Below are positions 17,604 to 27,121 of a stretch of DNA of 64,000 bases, in pieces. The translations under genes and the position numbers were made by a program. Source of the stretch: Pararhizobium_B sp963760965 (GTDB lineage: Bacteria; Pseudomonadota; Alphaproteobacteria; Rhizobiales; Rhizobiaceae); NCBI GenBank assembly GCA_963760965.1, contig CAVXEW010000006.1, positions 372,001 to 436,000 on the forward strand. The letters run 5' to 3'. Under the pieces are notes generated by a model. That model did no database searches, had not been told where the DNA came from, and worked only from the letters and a program-made list of their open reading frames with translations. How positions within the stretch are numbered: position 1 is the first letter of the stretch; the number at the start of each line of letters is the position of its first letter.

Positions 17604-18785
17604 ATGCAGGACGCAGTGATCGTTTCGACGGCCCGGACGCCGATCGGCAAGGCCTATCGCGGCGGGTTGAACGACACCGACGGGGCCACCCTCGGCGCGC
17701 ATGCGATCCGCCACGCCGTCGAGCGCGCCGGCGTCGAACCCGGCGAGATAGAGGACGTCGTCATGGGCTGCGCGCTTCAGCAGGGCGCGACCGGTCACAA
17801 CATCGCTCGCCAGGCGCTGGTGCGCGCAGGCCTGCCGGTGACGGTGTCGGGCACCACGATAGACCGCCAGTGCTCCTCCGGCCTGCAGGCGATCGCCGTG
17901 GCAGCCCGCTCGGTGCGCCTCGACGGGGTTCCCGTCGCGGTTGCCGGGGGACTGGAGTCGATAAGCCTCGTCCAGAACGAGCACATGAACGATTTCCACA
18001 GGCGCGATCGCTGGCTGATGGAGCACAAGCCCGACATCTACCTCCCGATGATCGACACGGCGGAAATCGTCTCGCGACGCTACGGGATCGGCAGGGAGGC
18101 ACAGGACGCCTACGGCCTCGAAAGCCAGAAGCGGACGGCGGCCGCGCGCGCGGCCGGCCGCTTCGACGCCGAGATCGTGCCGGTGACGACCACCATGGCC
18201 GTTGTCGACAGGGAGACGAAGGAAGTCTCCCGCCGTGAGGTGACGGTTTCGGCGGACGAGGGCGTTCGGCCGGATACCACCGCAGAAGGGCTCGCCGGAC
18301 TGAAGACGGTACGTGAAGGCGGGACCATAACCGCAGGAAATGCAAGCCAGTTGTCGGACGGGGCCTCGGCCTGCGTCGTGATGAACGCGAAGCTCGCCGA
18401 GCAGCGCGGCCTCGAGCCTCTCGGCGCGCTGCGCGGCTTCGCCGTCGCCGGGACGGAGCCCGACGAGATGGGCATCGGCCCCGTCTTCGCGGTACCGCGG
18501 CTCCTGCAACGAAACGGCCTCGCCGTGGAGGACATCGGCCTCTGGGAACTCAACGAGGCCTTCGCCGTGCAGGTCATATACTGCCGCGATCGCCTCGGCA
18601 TCGACCCGGCGAGGCTGAACGTCGATGGCGGCGCCATCGCGGTCGGCCACCCCTACGGCATGACCGGCGCCCGGCTGGCCGGCCACGCGCTGATCGAGGG
18701 CAGGCGGCGTGGCGTCCGCTTCGCCGTCGTCACGATGTGTGTCGGCGGCGGCATGGGAGCGGCCGGCCTCTTCGAGATCTTCTGA
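17604..18785 (+). CDS. pimB: Acetyl-CoA C-acyltransferase (thiolase), PimB-like
   Basis: Thiolytic cleavage of 3-ketoacyl-CoA, the last step of each beta-oxidation round. The 393-residue length is normal. The nucleophilic cysteine lies in TIDRQCSSGLQAIAVA, the active-site histidine in GGAIAVGHPYGMTGARL and the second cysteine in VVTMCVGGGMGAAGLFE. The GNASQLSDGASACVVM motif is also present. The ATG has GGGAGGAG upstream. It is in line with the ligase (21 bp gap) and the acyl-CoA dehydrogenase genes. Confidence 0.92.
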   Translation: MQDAVIVSTARTPIGKAYRGGLNDTDGATLGAHAIRHAVERAGVEPGEIEDVVMGCALQQGATGHNIARQALVRAGLPVTVSGTTIDRQCSSGLQAIAVAARSVRLDGVPVAVAGGLESISLVQNEHMNDFHRRDRWLMEHKPDIYLPMIDTAEIVSRRYGIGREAQDAYGLESQKRTAAARAAGRFDAEIVPVTTTMAVVDRETKEVSRREVTVSADEGVRPDTTAEGLAGLKTVREGGTITAGNASQLSDGASACVVMNAKLAEQRGLEPLGALRGFAVAGTEPDEMGIGPVFAVPRLLQRNGLAVEDIGLWELNEAFAVQVIYCRDRLGIDPARLNVDGGAIAVGHPYGMTGARLAGHALIEGRRRGVRFAVVTMCVGGGMGAAGLFEIF

Positions 18786-18799
18786 GAAAGGCGCCCGAC

Positions 18800-20002
18800 A
18801 TGGACCTGAGCTTCAACGAGGACGAGCTTGCCTTCCGCGACGAGGTGCGGAACTACTTCCGCTCGGCGCTTCCGTCCGACATTCGCGAGAAGATGATCGC
18901 CGGGCGGCAGCCGGCCAGGGACGACCTCGTCCGCTGGACCCGCATTCTCGCCGCGAAAGGCTGGGCCGTGCCGCACTGGCCGGTGGAGCACGGCGGCACG
19001 GGGTGGAGCCCGGTCAAGCAGTATATCTTCACCGAGGAGATGAGCCAGGTACCCGCTCCCGCGCCGCTCGCCTTCGGCGTCAACATGGTCGGGCCGGTCA
19101 TCTACACGTTCGGCAGCGAAGCGCAGAAGAAGCGGTTCCTGCCGCGCATCGTCACCCTCGACGACTGGTGGTGCCAGGGCTTCTCCGAGCCCGGCGCCGG
19201 CTCCGACCTCGCTTCCCTGAAGACCCGCGCCGTGCGCGACGGCGACCATTACGTCGTCAGCGGCCAGAAGACCTGGACGACGCTCGCCCAGCATGCCGAC
19301 TGGATCTTCTGCCTGGTGCGCACGGATCCGGAGGCGAGGAAGCAGGCCGGCATCTCCTTCCTGCTCGTCGACATGAAATCCCCCGGCATCACGGTCCGGC
19401 CGATCCAGACGATCGACGGTGGCCACGAGGTGAACGAGGTCTTCCTCGACGACGTGCGGGTGCCGGTCGACAACCTCGTCGGCGAGGAGAACAAGGGCTG
19501 GGACTACGCCAAGTTCCTGCTCGGCAACGAGCGCGTGAACATCGCCCGCGTCGGCGTCTCGAAGGAGCGCATCCGTCGCATCAAGGAACTGGCAGCGCGC
19601 CAGAAGGTCGCCGGCCGGCCGCTGATCGAGGAGCCGGACTTCCGCGAGAAGGTGGCGGCCGTCGAGATCGAGCTCAAGGCTCTCGAGATGACGCAACTGC
19701 GTGTGCTCGCCAACGAGGCGAGGCGCGAGAAGGGCCGTCCGGACCCGGCGAGCTCGATCCTCAAGATCAAGGGCTCCGAGATCCAGCAGGCCACCTCGGA
19801 GCTGCTGATGGAGGTCGTCGGCCCCTACGCCATGCCCTTCGAACCAACGGACGGTGCCGTCGGGCGCAACGAGGCGCCGGTCGGACCGGACTGGGCCGCC
19901 GGCATCGCTCCGGCCTATTTCAACACCCGCAAGGTCTCGATTTACGGCGGCTCGAACGAGATCCAGAAGAACATCATCGCGAAGGCGATTCTCGGGCTTT
20001 GA
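18800..20002 (+). CDS. pimC: Acyl-CoA dehydrogenase, PimC-like
   Basis: FAD flavoprotein that introduces the alpha-beta double bond into acyl-CoA, 400 residues. Seen: GWAVPHWPVEHGGTGWSPVKQYIFTEEM, the flavin/substrate motif GFSEPGAGSDLASLKTRAVRDGDHYVVSGQKTWTT, and the C-terminal IYGGSNEIQKNIIAKAILGL. It is followed by a second, more divergent acyl-CoA dehydrogenase. This is the PimC/PimD large/small arrangement in which the two proteins probably work as a hetero-oligomer. I chose the ATG at 18800 over an upstream in-frame start inside the thiolase gene. Confidence 0.9.
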   Translation: MDLSFNEDELAFRDEVRNYFRSALPSDIREKMIAGRQPARDDLVRWTRILAAKGWAVPHWPVEHGGTGWSPVKQYIFTEEMSQVPAPAPLAFGVNMVGPVIYTFGSEAQKKRFLPRIVTLDDWWCQGFSEPGAGSDLASLKTRAVRDGDHYVVSGQKTWTTLAQHADWIFCLVRTDPEARKQAGISFLLVDMKSPGITVRPIQTIDGGHEVNEVFLDDVRVPVDNLVGEENKGWDYAKFLLGNERVNIARVGVSKERIRRIKELAARQKVAGRPLIEEPDFREKVAAVEIELKALEMTQLRVLANEARREKGRPDPASSILKIKGSEIQQATSELLMEVVGPYAMPFEPTDGAVGRNEAPVGPDWAAGIAPAYFNTRKVSIYGGSNEIQKNIIAKAILGL

Positions 20003-20033
20003 AGGCGGTCGGGGACGTACAGGGACGAACGCA

Positions 20034-21188
20034 ATGGATTTTGACTTTTCCGATGAGCAGCGCCTTCTCAAGGAGAGCGTCGACCGGCTGATGGCCGACC
20101 GCTACGGTTTCGAGGATCGTCGCCGTCACGCTCTCGGCGACCACGGCTACAGCGAGGAACTCTGGCGAAGCTATGCCGAACTCGGCCTGCTCGCGCTCCC
20201 GTTCGCAGAGGATCATGGCGGCATCGGCGGCGGGCCCGTCGAGACCATGATCGTGATGGAAGCCTTCGGCAGAGCGCTCATCCTCGAACCCTATTTCGCC
20301 ACGATCGTCCTTTCCGGCGGCCTTTTGAAGCATGCTGCCGACGACGCGCAGAAGGCGGATCTGATACCGGCGATCGCCGGGGGCAGGGAGCGCTGGAGCT
20401 TCGCCCACGGCGAACCCCAGGCGCGCTACGACCTGTTCGACGTCGAGACCCGGGCGGAAAGGTCCGGTTCGGGCTGGGTGATCCACGGCAGCAAGGGTCT
20501 TGTCGTCCATGGCGACGGCGCCGACAGGCTGATCGTCTCTGCCCGCACCGCCGGCGGCAGCCGGGACGAGCGCGGCATCGGGCTTTTCGTGGTGGATCCC
20601 GGGGCGGAGGGCGTGACCCGCCGCGGCTATACCACGCAGGACGGGCTTCGGGCTGCGGAGGTCACGTTCGATAACGTCCGGGTCGACGCGGGCGCCTGCC
20701 TCGGCGATCCCGAAGGTGGCTACGCGGCGGTGGAACGGGTCGCGGACGAGGCGATTGCCGCGCTCTGCTCGGAGGCCGTGGGCTGCTTCGACAGGATGCA
20801 GGAACTGACGCTCGACTATCTGAAGACACGCACGCAGTTCGGAACGACGATCGGGACTTTCCAGGTTCTTCAGCACCGGGCCGCCGACATGTTCGTCGAA
20901 CTCGAGCAATCGCGGTCGATGGCGATGTACGCGGTCATGATGGCCGGGGCGTCAGATGCTGCCGAACGCACCCGCGCAGCGTCGGCTGCCAAGGTGCAGA
21001 TCGGGCGCTCTGCCGCTGCCATCGGCCGCCAATCGATCCAGCTCCACGGCGGCGTCGGCATGACCATGGAGTATGCCATCGGCCACTATTTCAAGCGGGT
21101 GACGATGATCGACATCCTCTTCGGAAACGCCGGCCATCACCTGAAGCGGCTGTCCTCGCTCGGCGGGCTGATCCGGGCCGATGGCTGA
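20034..21188 (+). CDS. pimD: Acyl-CoA dehydrogenase, PimD-like partner subunit
   Basis: Second acyl-CoA dehydrogenase family protein, 384 residues. The N-terminus MDFDFSDEQRLLKESVDRLMADRYGFEDRR is typical of the small-subunit PimD/FadE group. The middle substrate-binding motif is degenerate (SFAHGEPQARYDLF in place of the usual TEP-GSD). The C-terminal domain has YLKTRTQFGTTIGTFQVLQHRAADM and IQLHGGVGMTMEYAIGHYFKR. The weak middle motif suggests that catalysis depends on pairing with the upstream PimC-like subunit. The start at 20034 lies 31 bp after that gene. Confidence 0.87.
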   Translation: MDFDFSDEQRLLKESVDRLMADRYGFEDRRRHALGDHGYSEELWRSYAELGLLALPFAEDHGGIGGGPVETMIVMEAFGRALILEPYFATIVLSGGLLKHAADDAQKADLIPAIAGGRERWSFAHGEPQARYDLFDVETRAERSGSGWVIHGSKGLVVHGDGADRLIVSARTAGGSRDERGIGLFVVDPGAEGVTRRGYTTQDGLRAAEVTFDNVRVDAGACLGDPEGGYAAVERVADEAIAALCSEAVGCFDRMQELTLDYLKTRTQFGTTIGTFQVLQHRAADMFVELEQSRSMAMYAVMMAGASDAAERTRAASAAKVQIGRSAAAIGRQSIQLHGGVGMTMEYAIGHYFKRVTMIDILFGNAGHHLKRLSSLGGLIRADG

Positions 21189-21969
21189 CGAGGGCGCGCC
21201 GATGCGGCCCATGCCGTTTTCGCTTCGGGAAAAGGTGGCCGTGGTTACCGGCTCGAGCCGGGGCATCGGCCGCTCCATCGCCGAGACGATGGCCGCTCTC
21301 GGGGCGCGCGTGGTGGTTTCGAGCCGCAACCCAGAGGCATGCGAGGAGGTGGCCGCCGGCATCCGTGCGGCAGGCGGGGAGGCGGCCGTCGTTGCCTGCA
21401 ACATTTCCCGCAAGGACGAGGTCCTGGCGCTCGTCGACCGGACAGAGACCCTCTATGGCGCTGCGGACGTCCTCGTCTGCAACGCCGCCGTCAATCCCGT
21501 CTTCGGGCCGCTGTCGCAATTGACCGACGAGGCCTTCGACAAGATCATGGGTTCGAACGTCAAGAGCAATCTCTGGCTTTGCAACCGCGTGATCCCCGGC
21601 ATGAAGGAAAAGGGCGGCGGCGCGATCGTTATCGTGTCGTCGATAGCGGGCCTGCGCGGCAATGCCGTCATCGGAGGATACGGCATCTCGAAGGCAGCGG
21701 ACTTCGCGCTCGCGCGCAACCTCGCCGTGGAACACGGCCCGCACAACATCCGCGTCAATTGCGTCGCGCCGGGGCTCGTAAGGACCGACTTCGCACGCGC
21801 TCTCTGGGAAGACGAGGAGATGCTCGCAGCGCGGACCGCGGTCACGCCGCTGCGCCGCATCGGCGAGCCGCACGAAATCGGGCCGGTCGTCGCATTCCTC
21901 GCATCCCCCGCGGCGAGCTTCGTCACCGGCCAGGCGATTGTTGCGGACGGCGGCGTGACGATCGCCTGA
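21181..21969 (+). CDS. Short-chain dehydrogenase/reductase, last gene of the pim-like operon
   Basis: NAD(P)-dependent oxidoreductase of the classical SDR family, 262 residues. It has the cofactor motif TGSSRGIGRS (about 21-30), NAAV (about 100), and the catalytic Ser-Tyr-Lys in IVSSIAGLRG and YGISKAADF. It ends VTGQAIVADGGVTIA. The gene overlaps the preceding dehydrogenase by 8 bp, so it is co-translated. It occupies the position of the last pim gene, but I cannot say from the sequence which hydroxyacyl or other substrate it uses. Confidence 0.85.
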   Translation: MADEGAPMRPMPFSLREKVAVVTGSSRGIGRSIAETMAALGARVVVSSRNPEACEEVAAGIRAAGGEAAVVACNISRKDEVLALVDRTETLYGAADVLVCNAAVNPVFGPLSQLTDEAFDKIMGSNVKSNLWLCNRVIPGMKEKGGGAIVIVSSIAGLRGNAVIGGYGISKAADFALARNLAVEHGPHNIRVNCVAPGLVRTDFARALWEDEEMLAARTAVTPLRRIGEPHEIGPVVAFLASPAASFVTGQAIVADGGVTIA

Positions 21970-21976
21970 AAGCTCT

Positions 21977-22583
21977 TCAGGCCGGGCGCCGCGCGATGAG
22001 GTCGACCAGCGCGGACATGCCCGAGTGCCCCTGGCCCTCGTCGACCTCCCTGTCGTGCTCCTGCAGGCGCAGGATCTCGAAGTCGCCGAACGCATGCTCG
22101 AGCATCCCTGCCTCGTAGAGGTTTTCCAGGACCCTGGGGCCGCCCGTGCCGTACTCCAGCTGCTTCGGCCGATAGCCCTGGATCAGCAGGAGGCCGCCCG
22201 GGCGAACGGTTCGCTTCATGCCGGCGAATATTCGATCGCGCAGCTCCGGCCCGGCGAACTGGATGAAGATCGCCGCGACGGCGTCGAATGCGCTTTCCCG
22301 CCACTCCCATTGTGCGATGTCGGCAACGCTTCAGCGTCACGTCGACGCCGGCTTCCCGCGCGAGCCGGGCCGCCTTTTCCTGCGCCTTCGCCGAACTGTC
22401 CATCGAAACCACGTCATGGCCCTGGCGCGCGAGCCAGACGCCGTTGCGGCCCTCGCCGTCGGCGACGCAGAGCACCCGCGCGGACGGATGAAGCCGGTGC
22501 GCCTCGCCCGCGAGGAAGGCATTCGGCTCCTTGCCGAAGAGATAGTCGGGCCGGTCGTAGCGTTCGTCCCAGTCCGGCGTCAT
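21977..22583 (-). pseudogene. Class I SAM-dependent methyltransferase, broken by one +1 frameshift
   Basis: The 5' part reads MTPDWDERYDRPDYLFG, then RVLCVADGEGRNGVWLARQGHDVVSMD, the SAM-binding motif of small class I methyltransferases (TehB-like). The frame is lost at about 22328, where one extra base (G on the plus strand) follows the codon for the lysine of VTLK. Removing it restores VTLKVADIAQWEW and joins the downstream part (MKRTVRPGGLLLIQGYRPKQLEYGTGGP). The repaired gene has exactly 202 codons. Target of methylation unknown. It converges on the SDR gene with 7 bp between stops. It could be a true pseudogene or a sequence error. Confidence 0.75.
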
Positions 22584-22749
22584 GTGCGCTCGTCCCCTGC
22601 AAGAGTGAAATCCGGACCTAAAATAGCGTGCGCGCGGACGCTGCCAAGGGCGTTTGACCGCAGGGGTCGAACAGGAACTCGATCCGGAATTCCTCCGCGC
22701 CATGTTAAAGTGAGACCCCGGCACCTCGGGCAAAGGAGCTGACATCTGA

Positions 22750-24589
22750 ATGAGCAAGCCAATCGAAGACTACGGCCTGATCGGCAACATGATTTCCGCG
22801 GCGCTCGTCAGCCGCGACGGTTCGATCGACTGGCTCTGCCTGCCACGCTTCGATTCGCCGGCCTGCTTCGCCGCTCTTGTCGGTGACGAGAACAACGGCC
22901 GCTGGCGGATATCGCCGAGCGACGGCGAATACCGGGTGACGCGCCGCTATCTGCCGGACACGGCCATACTCGAGACGCGGTTCGAGACCTCCACCGGGGC
23001 CGCCACGCTGACGGACTTCATGCCGCTGACCGAAGACGAGGAGCGCGTCGACGTCGTCCGCATCGTCAACGGCGTGTCCGGCGAGATCGACATGACGATG
23101 GAGCTGACCCTGCGCTTCGGCTACGGCCAGGCGGTGCCCTGGGTGCGCCAGCGCGACTACGGTCTGAGCGCCGTGGCGGGTCCCGATGCGGTCGAGCTTC
23201 ACACCCGTCTCCCCCTGTCGGGCGAGAACATGCACACGGTCGCCAGGTTCCGGCTTCGGGAGGGGGACCGCGTTCCACTGACCCTGTCCTATCATCCCTC
23301 GCACCAGAAGCCGCATTTCGTGCCCGATCGCGGCGAGAGCCTCGACCGCACGACCGCCTGGTGGCGGGAGTGGGTGAAGGGCGGGCAGCTCGAACCCATG
23401 CCGGAGAAATGGCGTGCCGCCGTGGTCCGCTCGCTCATCACGCTGAAGCTGCTGACCTTCCAGCCGACCGGCGGCATCGTCGCGGCGCCGACGACCTCGC
23501 TTGCCCGAGTTCATCGGCGGCAGCCGCAACTGGGACTACCGCTATTGCTGGCTCCGTGATTCCGCCCTGACGCTCTATGCCCTGCTCAACGCCGGCCACC
23601 GCCGCGAGGCCGACGACTGGCGGCAATGGCTGCTGCGCGCCGTCGCGGGCCATCCCGCTGCAGCTGCAGATCATGTACGGCATCGGCGGCGAGCGCTGGC
23701 TGCCCGAGTTCGAGGTCCCCTGGCTCGCCGGCTACGAGAACAGCCGTCCGGTGCGGCTCGGCAACGGCGCGGCCAACCAGATGCAGCTCGACGTCTACGG
23801 CGAGCTGATCGACACGCTCCATGCGGCGCGCGAGGCCGAGCTGCAGCCCCACGGGCGAGGCATGGAGCCTTCAGCGGGTGCTGCTCGAGCATCTCGAGGA
23901 GATCTGGCAGAGCCTCGACCGCGGCATCTGGGAGATGCGCGGCGAACCGAGGGCATTCACCCATTCGCGAATGATGTGCTGGGTCGCCTTCGATCGCGCG
24001 GTCAAGAGCGTCGAGCAGTTCGGCCTCGAGGGGCCGGTCGAGAAATGGAGGAAGATTCGCTCGGCCATTCATGCCGACATCTGCGAGAACGGCTTCGACA
24101 AGCGGAAGAAGAGCTTCACCCAGTATTACGGCGGCACGACACTCGATGCCAGCCTGCTGCTGATGCCCCAGACTCGGCTTCCTGAAGCCGGACGAACCGC
24201 GGCTGGCAGGAACCGTCGCCGCCATCGAGCGCGAACTCCTGAAGGGCGGTTTCGTCCAGCGCTATTCCACCGACGGTGCCGACGACGGCGTCGGCGGCGA
24301 CGAGGGCGCGTTCCTCGCCTGCAGTTTCTGGCTCGCGGACGCCTACATACTGACGGGCCGCGACGAGGATGCGCGGGACCTGTTCGAAAGGCTCGTCGAT
24401 CTCGGCAACGATCTCGGCCTTCTCGCCGAGGAGTACGACGTGACGAGCGGCCGCATGGTCGGAAACTTTCCGCAGGCCTTCTCGCATATCGGGTTGATCA
24501 ACACGGCGCACAATCTCGTCAAGGCGAGCGGCCCAGCCCAGCAACGGGCGGGAAAGGCGAAGCCGGACGACAGGCGGAGAAGCGAGTGA
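22750..24589 (+). pseudogene. Glycoside hydrolase family 15 (glucoamylase/trehalase-like), four +1 frameshifts
   Basis: GH15 enzymes remove glucose from alpha-glucans or split trehalose. The N-terminal beta-sandwich begins MSKPIEDYGLIGNMISAALVSRDGSIDWLCLPRFDSPACFA, and the catalytic (alpha/alpha)6 barrel carries GGSRNWDYRYCWLRDSALTL, LEHLEEIWQSLDRGIWEMRG and ENGFD. Single extra bases at about 23501, 23659, 23850 and 24175 throw the frame forward four times. Removing them restores SLPEFIGGSRNWDYR, HPAQLQIMYG, LQPTGEAWSLQR and PQTGFLKPDEPRL, and gives exactly 612 codons. The start has GGAG upstream and the stop is 4 bp before the HAD gene. The function is lost if the sequence is correct. Confidence 0.82.
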
Positions 24590-24593
24590 CGTC

Positions 24594-25412
24594 ATGAGCG
24601 AAACCGGAAGAATATCCCTCGTGCTGTCCGACGTCGACGGAACCCTCGTCGACGACGACAAGAGGTTGTCGAAGAGGTCGATCGAGGCGGTGTCGAAACT
24701 GCGCGACGCCGGCATACGCTTCGCGGTCACCAGTTCGCGGCCGCCGCGGGGAATGGCGATGCTGTTCGAGCCGCTGGATCTCGATGCGCCGATCGCCGGG
24801 TTCAACGGCGGCCTTTGCGTCGACCGGGACCTTTCCATCATGGCCGAAAGGACGCTGGCGCCCGACGTCGCCGGCCGTGCCATAGACCTCATTCGCAGGC
24901 AACGGCTCGACGCCTGGGTGTTCCGGGGCAACGAGTGGCTGGTCTCCGACGAGGCGGGCGCCTACGTCGACCATGAGATATTCACGGTGCAGTTCCAGCC
25001 GAAGGTCGTCCGCGACCTGAGCGCACAGCTCGACGGCATTGCCAAGATCGTCGGCGTGGGCAGGGATTTCGACCGCGTCGGACGCGCCGAGACGATCGCC
25101 GCGGAAGAGCTTGGCGGCGACGCCACGGTCGCCCGTTCCCAGTCCTACTACCTCGACTTCACCCATCCCGAGGCCAACAAGGGCGTCGTCGTCGACATGC
25201 TGTCGCAACGGCACGGCATCCCGACCGGCGAGATCATGACCATCGGCGACGGCTTCAACGATGTGAGCATGTTCGCGCGGGCGGGCTGGAGCGTGGCGAT
25301 GGGCAACGCGTCGCCGGAAGTCAAGGCGAGGGCGTCGGCCGTGACCGGACCGAACGGCGAGGACGGCTTCGCCGAGGCGATCGAGCGCTACGCCCTCCGC
25401 AACGGACGGTAG
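24594..25412 (+). CDS. Cof-type HAD-IIB family phosphatase
   Basis: Predicted cytoplasmic sugar-phosphate or related phosphatase, 272 residues. HAD motif I is LSDVDGTLVDDD with the nucleophile and acid/base aspartates. Motif II is VTSSRPPRG, the conserved lysine lies in HPEANKGVVVDML and motif IV is TIGDGFNDVSMFARAGWSVAMGNA. The large cap between motifs II and III is typical of the Cof/IIB group. It lies 4 bp after the GH15 gene and the pair may act together in carbohydrate turnover, which is inference. Unlike its neighbours it is intact. Confidence 0.88.
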   Translation: MSETGRISLVLSDVDGTLVDDDKRLSKRSIEAVSKLRDAGIRFAVTSSRPPRGMAMLFEPLDLDAPIAGFNGGLCVDRDLSIMAERTLAPDVAGRAIDLIRRQRLDAWVFRGNEWLVSDEAGAYVDHEIFTVQFQPKVVRDLSAQLDGIAKIVGVGRDFDRVGRAETIAAEELGGDATVARSQSYYLDFTHPEANKGVVVDMLSQRHGIPTGEIMTIGDGFNDVSMFARAGWSVAMGNASPEVKARASAVTGPNGEDGFAEAIERYALRNGR

Positions 25413-25568
25413 AGCCGCCGCGCGAAGGTGTCGCTTCTGCGGTGGACCGGGTCGCTCAGGGCTGGACACTGCGCGGAATTTGCCGCTATCCATCGACCAC
25501 GTGCTGCGGATGCCGCGATGCGGTTCCGCAGTACGAATGCTTTCCGGGAAGGTTGGACGGGATTCTCG

Positions 25569-26821
25569 ATGCATTATTCCGGTTGGAGGGTGTTCCGGGA
25601 GGCCCTGAGGGGGCACAGGGGCTGGCAGCCGGTCTGGCGCGATCCCGAGCCCAGGGAGCAGTACGACTTCGTCGTCATCGGCGGCGGCGGCCACGGGCTC
25701 GCCACGGCGTACTACCTTGCGAAGGAGTTTGGCGAGGCCAGCGTCGCGGTGCTGGAAAAGGGCTGGATCGGCGGCGGGAACATCGGCCGCAACACGACGA
25801 TCGTGCGATCCAACTACCTGCTAGACGGCAACGAGCGGTTCTACGAGTTTTCGCTGAGGCTCTGGGAAGGGCTGGAGCAGGACTTCAACTACAACGCCAT
25901 GTTCTCGCAGCGGAGCATCCTGAACCTGTGCCACGGCGACGCCCAGACGCGACGCCTATGTCCGCCGGGGCAACGCCATGATCCTCAACGGAGCCGATGC
26001 CGAGATGCCTCGACCGCGAGGGCGTGAGGGAGATGTATCCGTTCCTCAACTTCGACGACGCCCGCTTCCCGATCACCGGCGGCCTCCTGCAGCGCCGGGC
26101 GGGCACCGCCCGCCACGACGCCGTCGCCTGGGGCTTCGCCCGCGGTGCGGATTCCCGCGGCGTCGACATCATCCAGAATTGCGAGGTCACCGGTTTCCGC
26201 ATCGAGAACGGCGTGTGCAAGGGCGTCGAGACGACCCGCGGCTTCATCGGCGCGAAGAAGGTCGGCTGCGTGGTCGCCGGCTCGTCGGGACGGGTGATGG
26301 CACTCGCCGGGATGCGCCTTCCCATCGAGAGCCATGTGCTGCAGGCGCTGGTGACCGAGGGGCTGAAGCCGGTCCTCGACGGGGTCGTCACCTTCGGCAT
26401 GGGCCATCTCTACATCAGCCAGTCGGACAAGGGTGGCCTGGTCTTCGGAGGCGACATCGACGGCTACAATTCCTATGCCCAGCGCGGCAACCTGCCGGCG
26501 ATCGAGGATGCGTGCGAAGGCGGCATGGCGATCCTGCCGATGCTCGGCCGCGCGCGCGTGCTGCGCACCTGGGGCGGCATCATGGACATGACGATGGACG
26601 GCTCGCCGATCATCGACCGTACGCCGGTCGAGGGGCTCTATTTCAATGGCGGCTGGTGCTATGGCGGGTTCAAGGCGGTTCCCGGCAGCGGCTGGTGCTT
26701 CGCCCACCTGCTTGCGACGGGCACGACGCACGAGGCAGCCGGCGCCTTCCGCCTCGACCGCTTCCGCACCGGCGAACTTCTCGACGAGCGCGGCGCCGGC
26801 GCTCAGCCCAACCTGCACTGA
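25569..26821 (+). pseudogene. soxB: Sarcosine oxidase beta subunit-like (SoxB), two +1 frameshifts
   Basis: Flavoprotein subunit of a heterotetrameric sarcosine oxidase, which oxidises N-methylated glycine derivatives. The dinucleotide-binding motif FVVIGGGGHGLATAYYLAKEFG lies near residue 35 and is followed by GGNIGRNTTIVRSNYL, the segment around the family's flavin-linkage histidine region. Extra bases at about 25948 (A) and 26006 (C) break the frame. Removing them restores DAQRDAYVRRGNAMILNGADAEMLDREGVREMYPF and yields exactly 417 codons (typical SoxB length). The remainder, including TMDGSPIIDRTPVEGLYFNGGWCYGGFKAVPGSG, is intact. First gene of soxBDAG. Confidence 0.85.
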
Positions 26822-26833
26822 GGCGCCCCGGGA

Positions 26834-27121
26834 ATGATCATCCACCATCCGCTGCTCGGCCCAAGGGACGCCTGCGAGTTCACCTGCCTGGGCGACGCGC
26901 GCCTCATCGAGCGTCCCGACGGCCTTGCCGACGACGCCTTCGAACTCTTCCACGACTACGTCTACCTGCGCGACAATCCGGCCGGTCTGCATCGCGAACT
27001 CTGGTTCCACGAGCATGGCGACCGTTCATGGCTGGTCGTGACCCGCGATACGCTCACGCACGAGATCTTGTCCGTGGAACTGGCCTGCGACGTGGCGCGG
27101 GCGAGGGGGCGTGGCCGATGA
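26834..27121 (+). CDS. soxD: Sarcosine oxidase delta subunit-like (SoxD)
   Basis: Small subunit of the tetrameric oxidase, 95 residues, recognised by position and by the family core FHDYVYLRDNPAGLHRELWFHEHGDRSWLVVTRDT. Odd feature: well-studied SoxD proteins bind zinc through an N-terminal CPxCG pair, but this one reads MIIHHPLLGPRDACEF and has no such pair. It represents a variant without the usual zinc site, or with a different one. The ATG is 12 bp after soxB, and the stop overlaps the soxA start (ATGA). Confidence 0.82.
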   Translation: MIIHHPLLGPRDACEFTCLGDARLIERPDGLADDAFELFHDYVYLRDNPAGLHRELWFHEHGDRSWLVVTRDTLTHEILSVELACDVARARGRGR

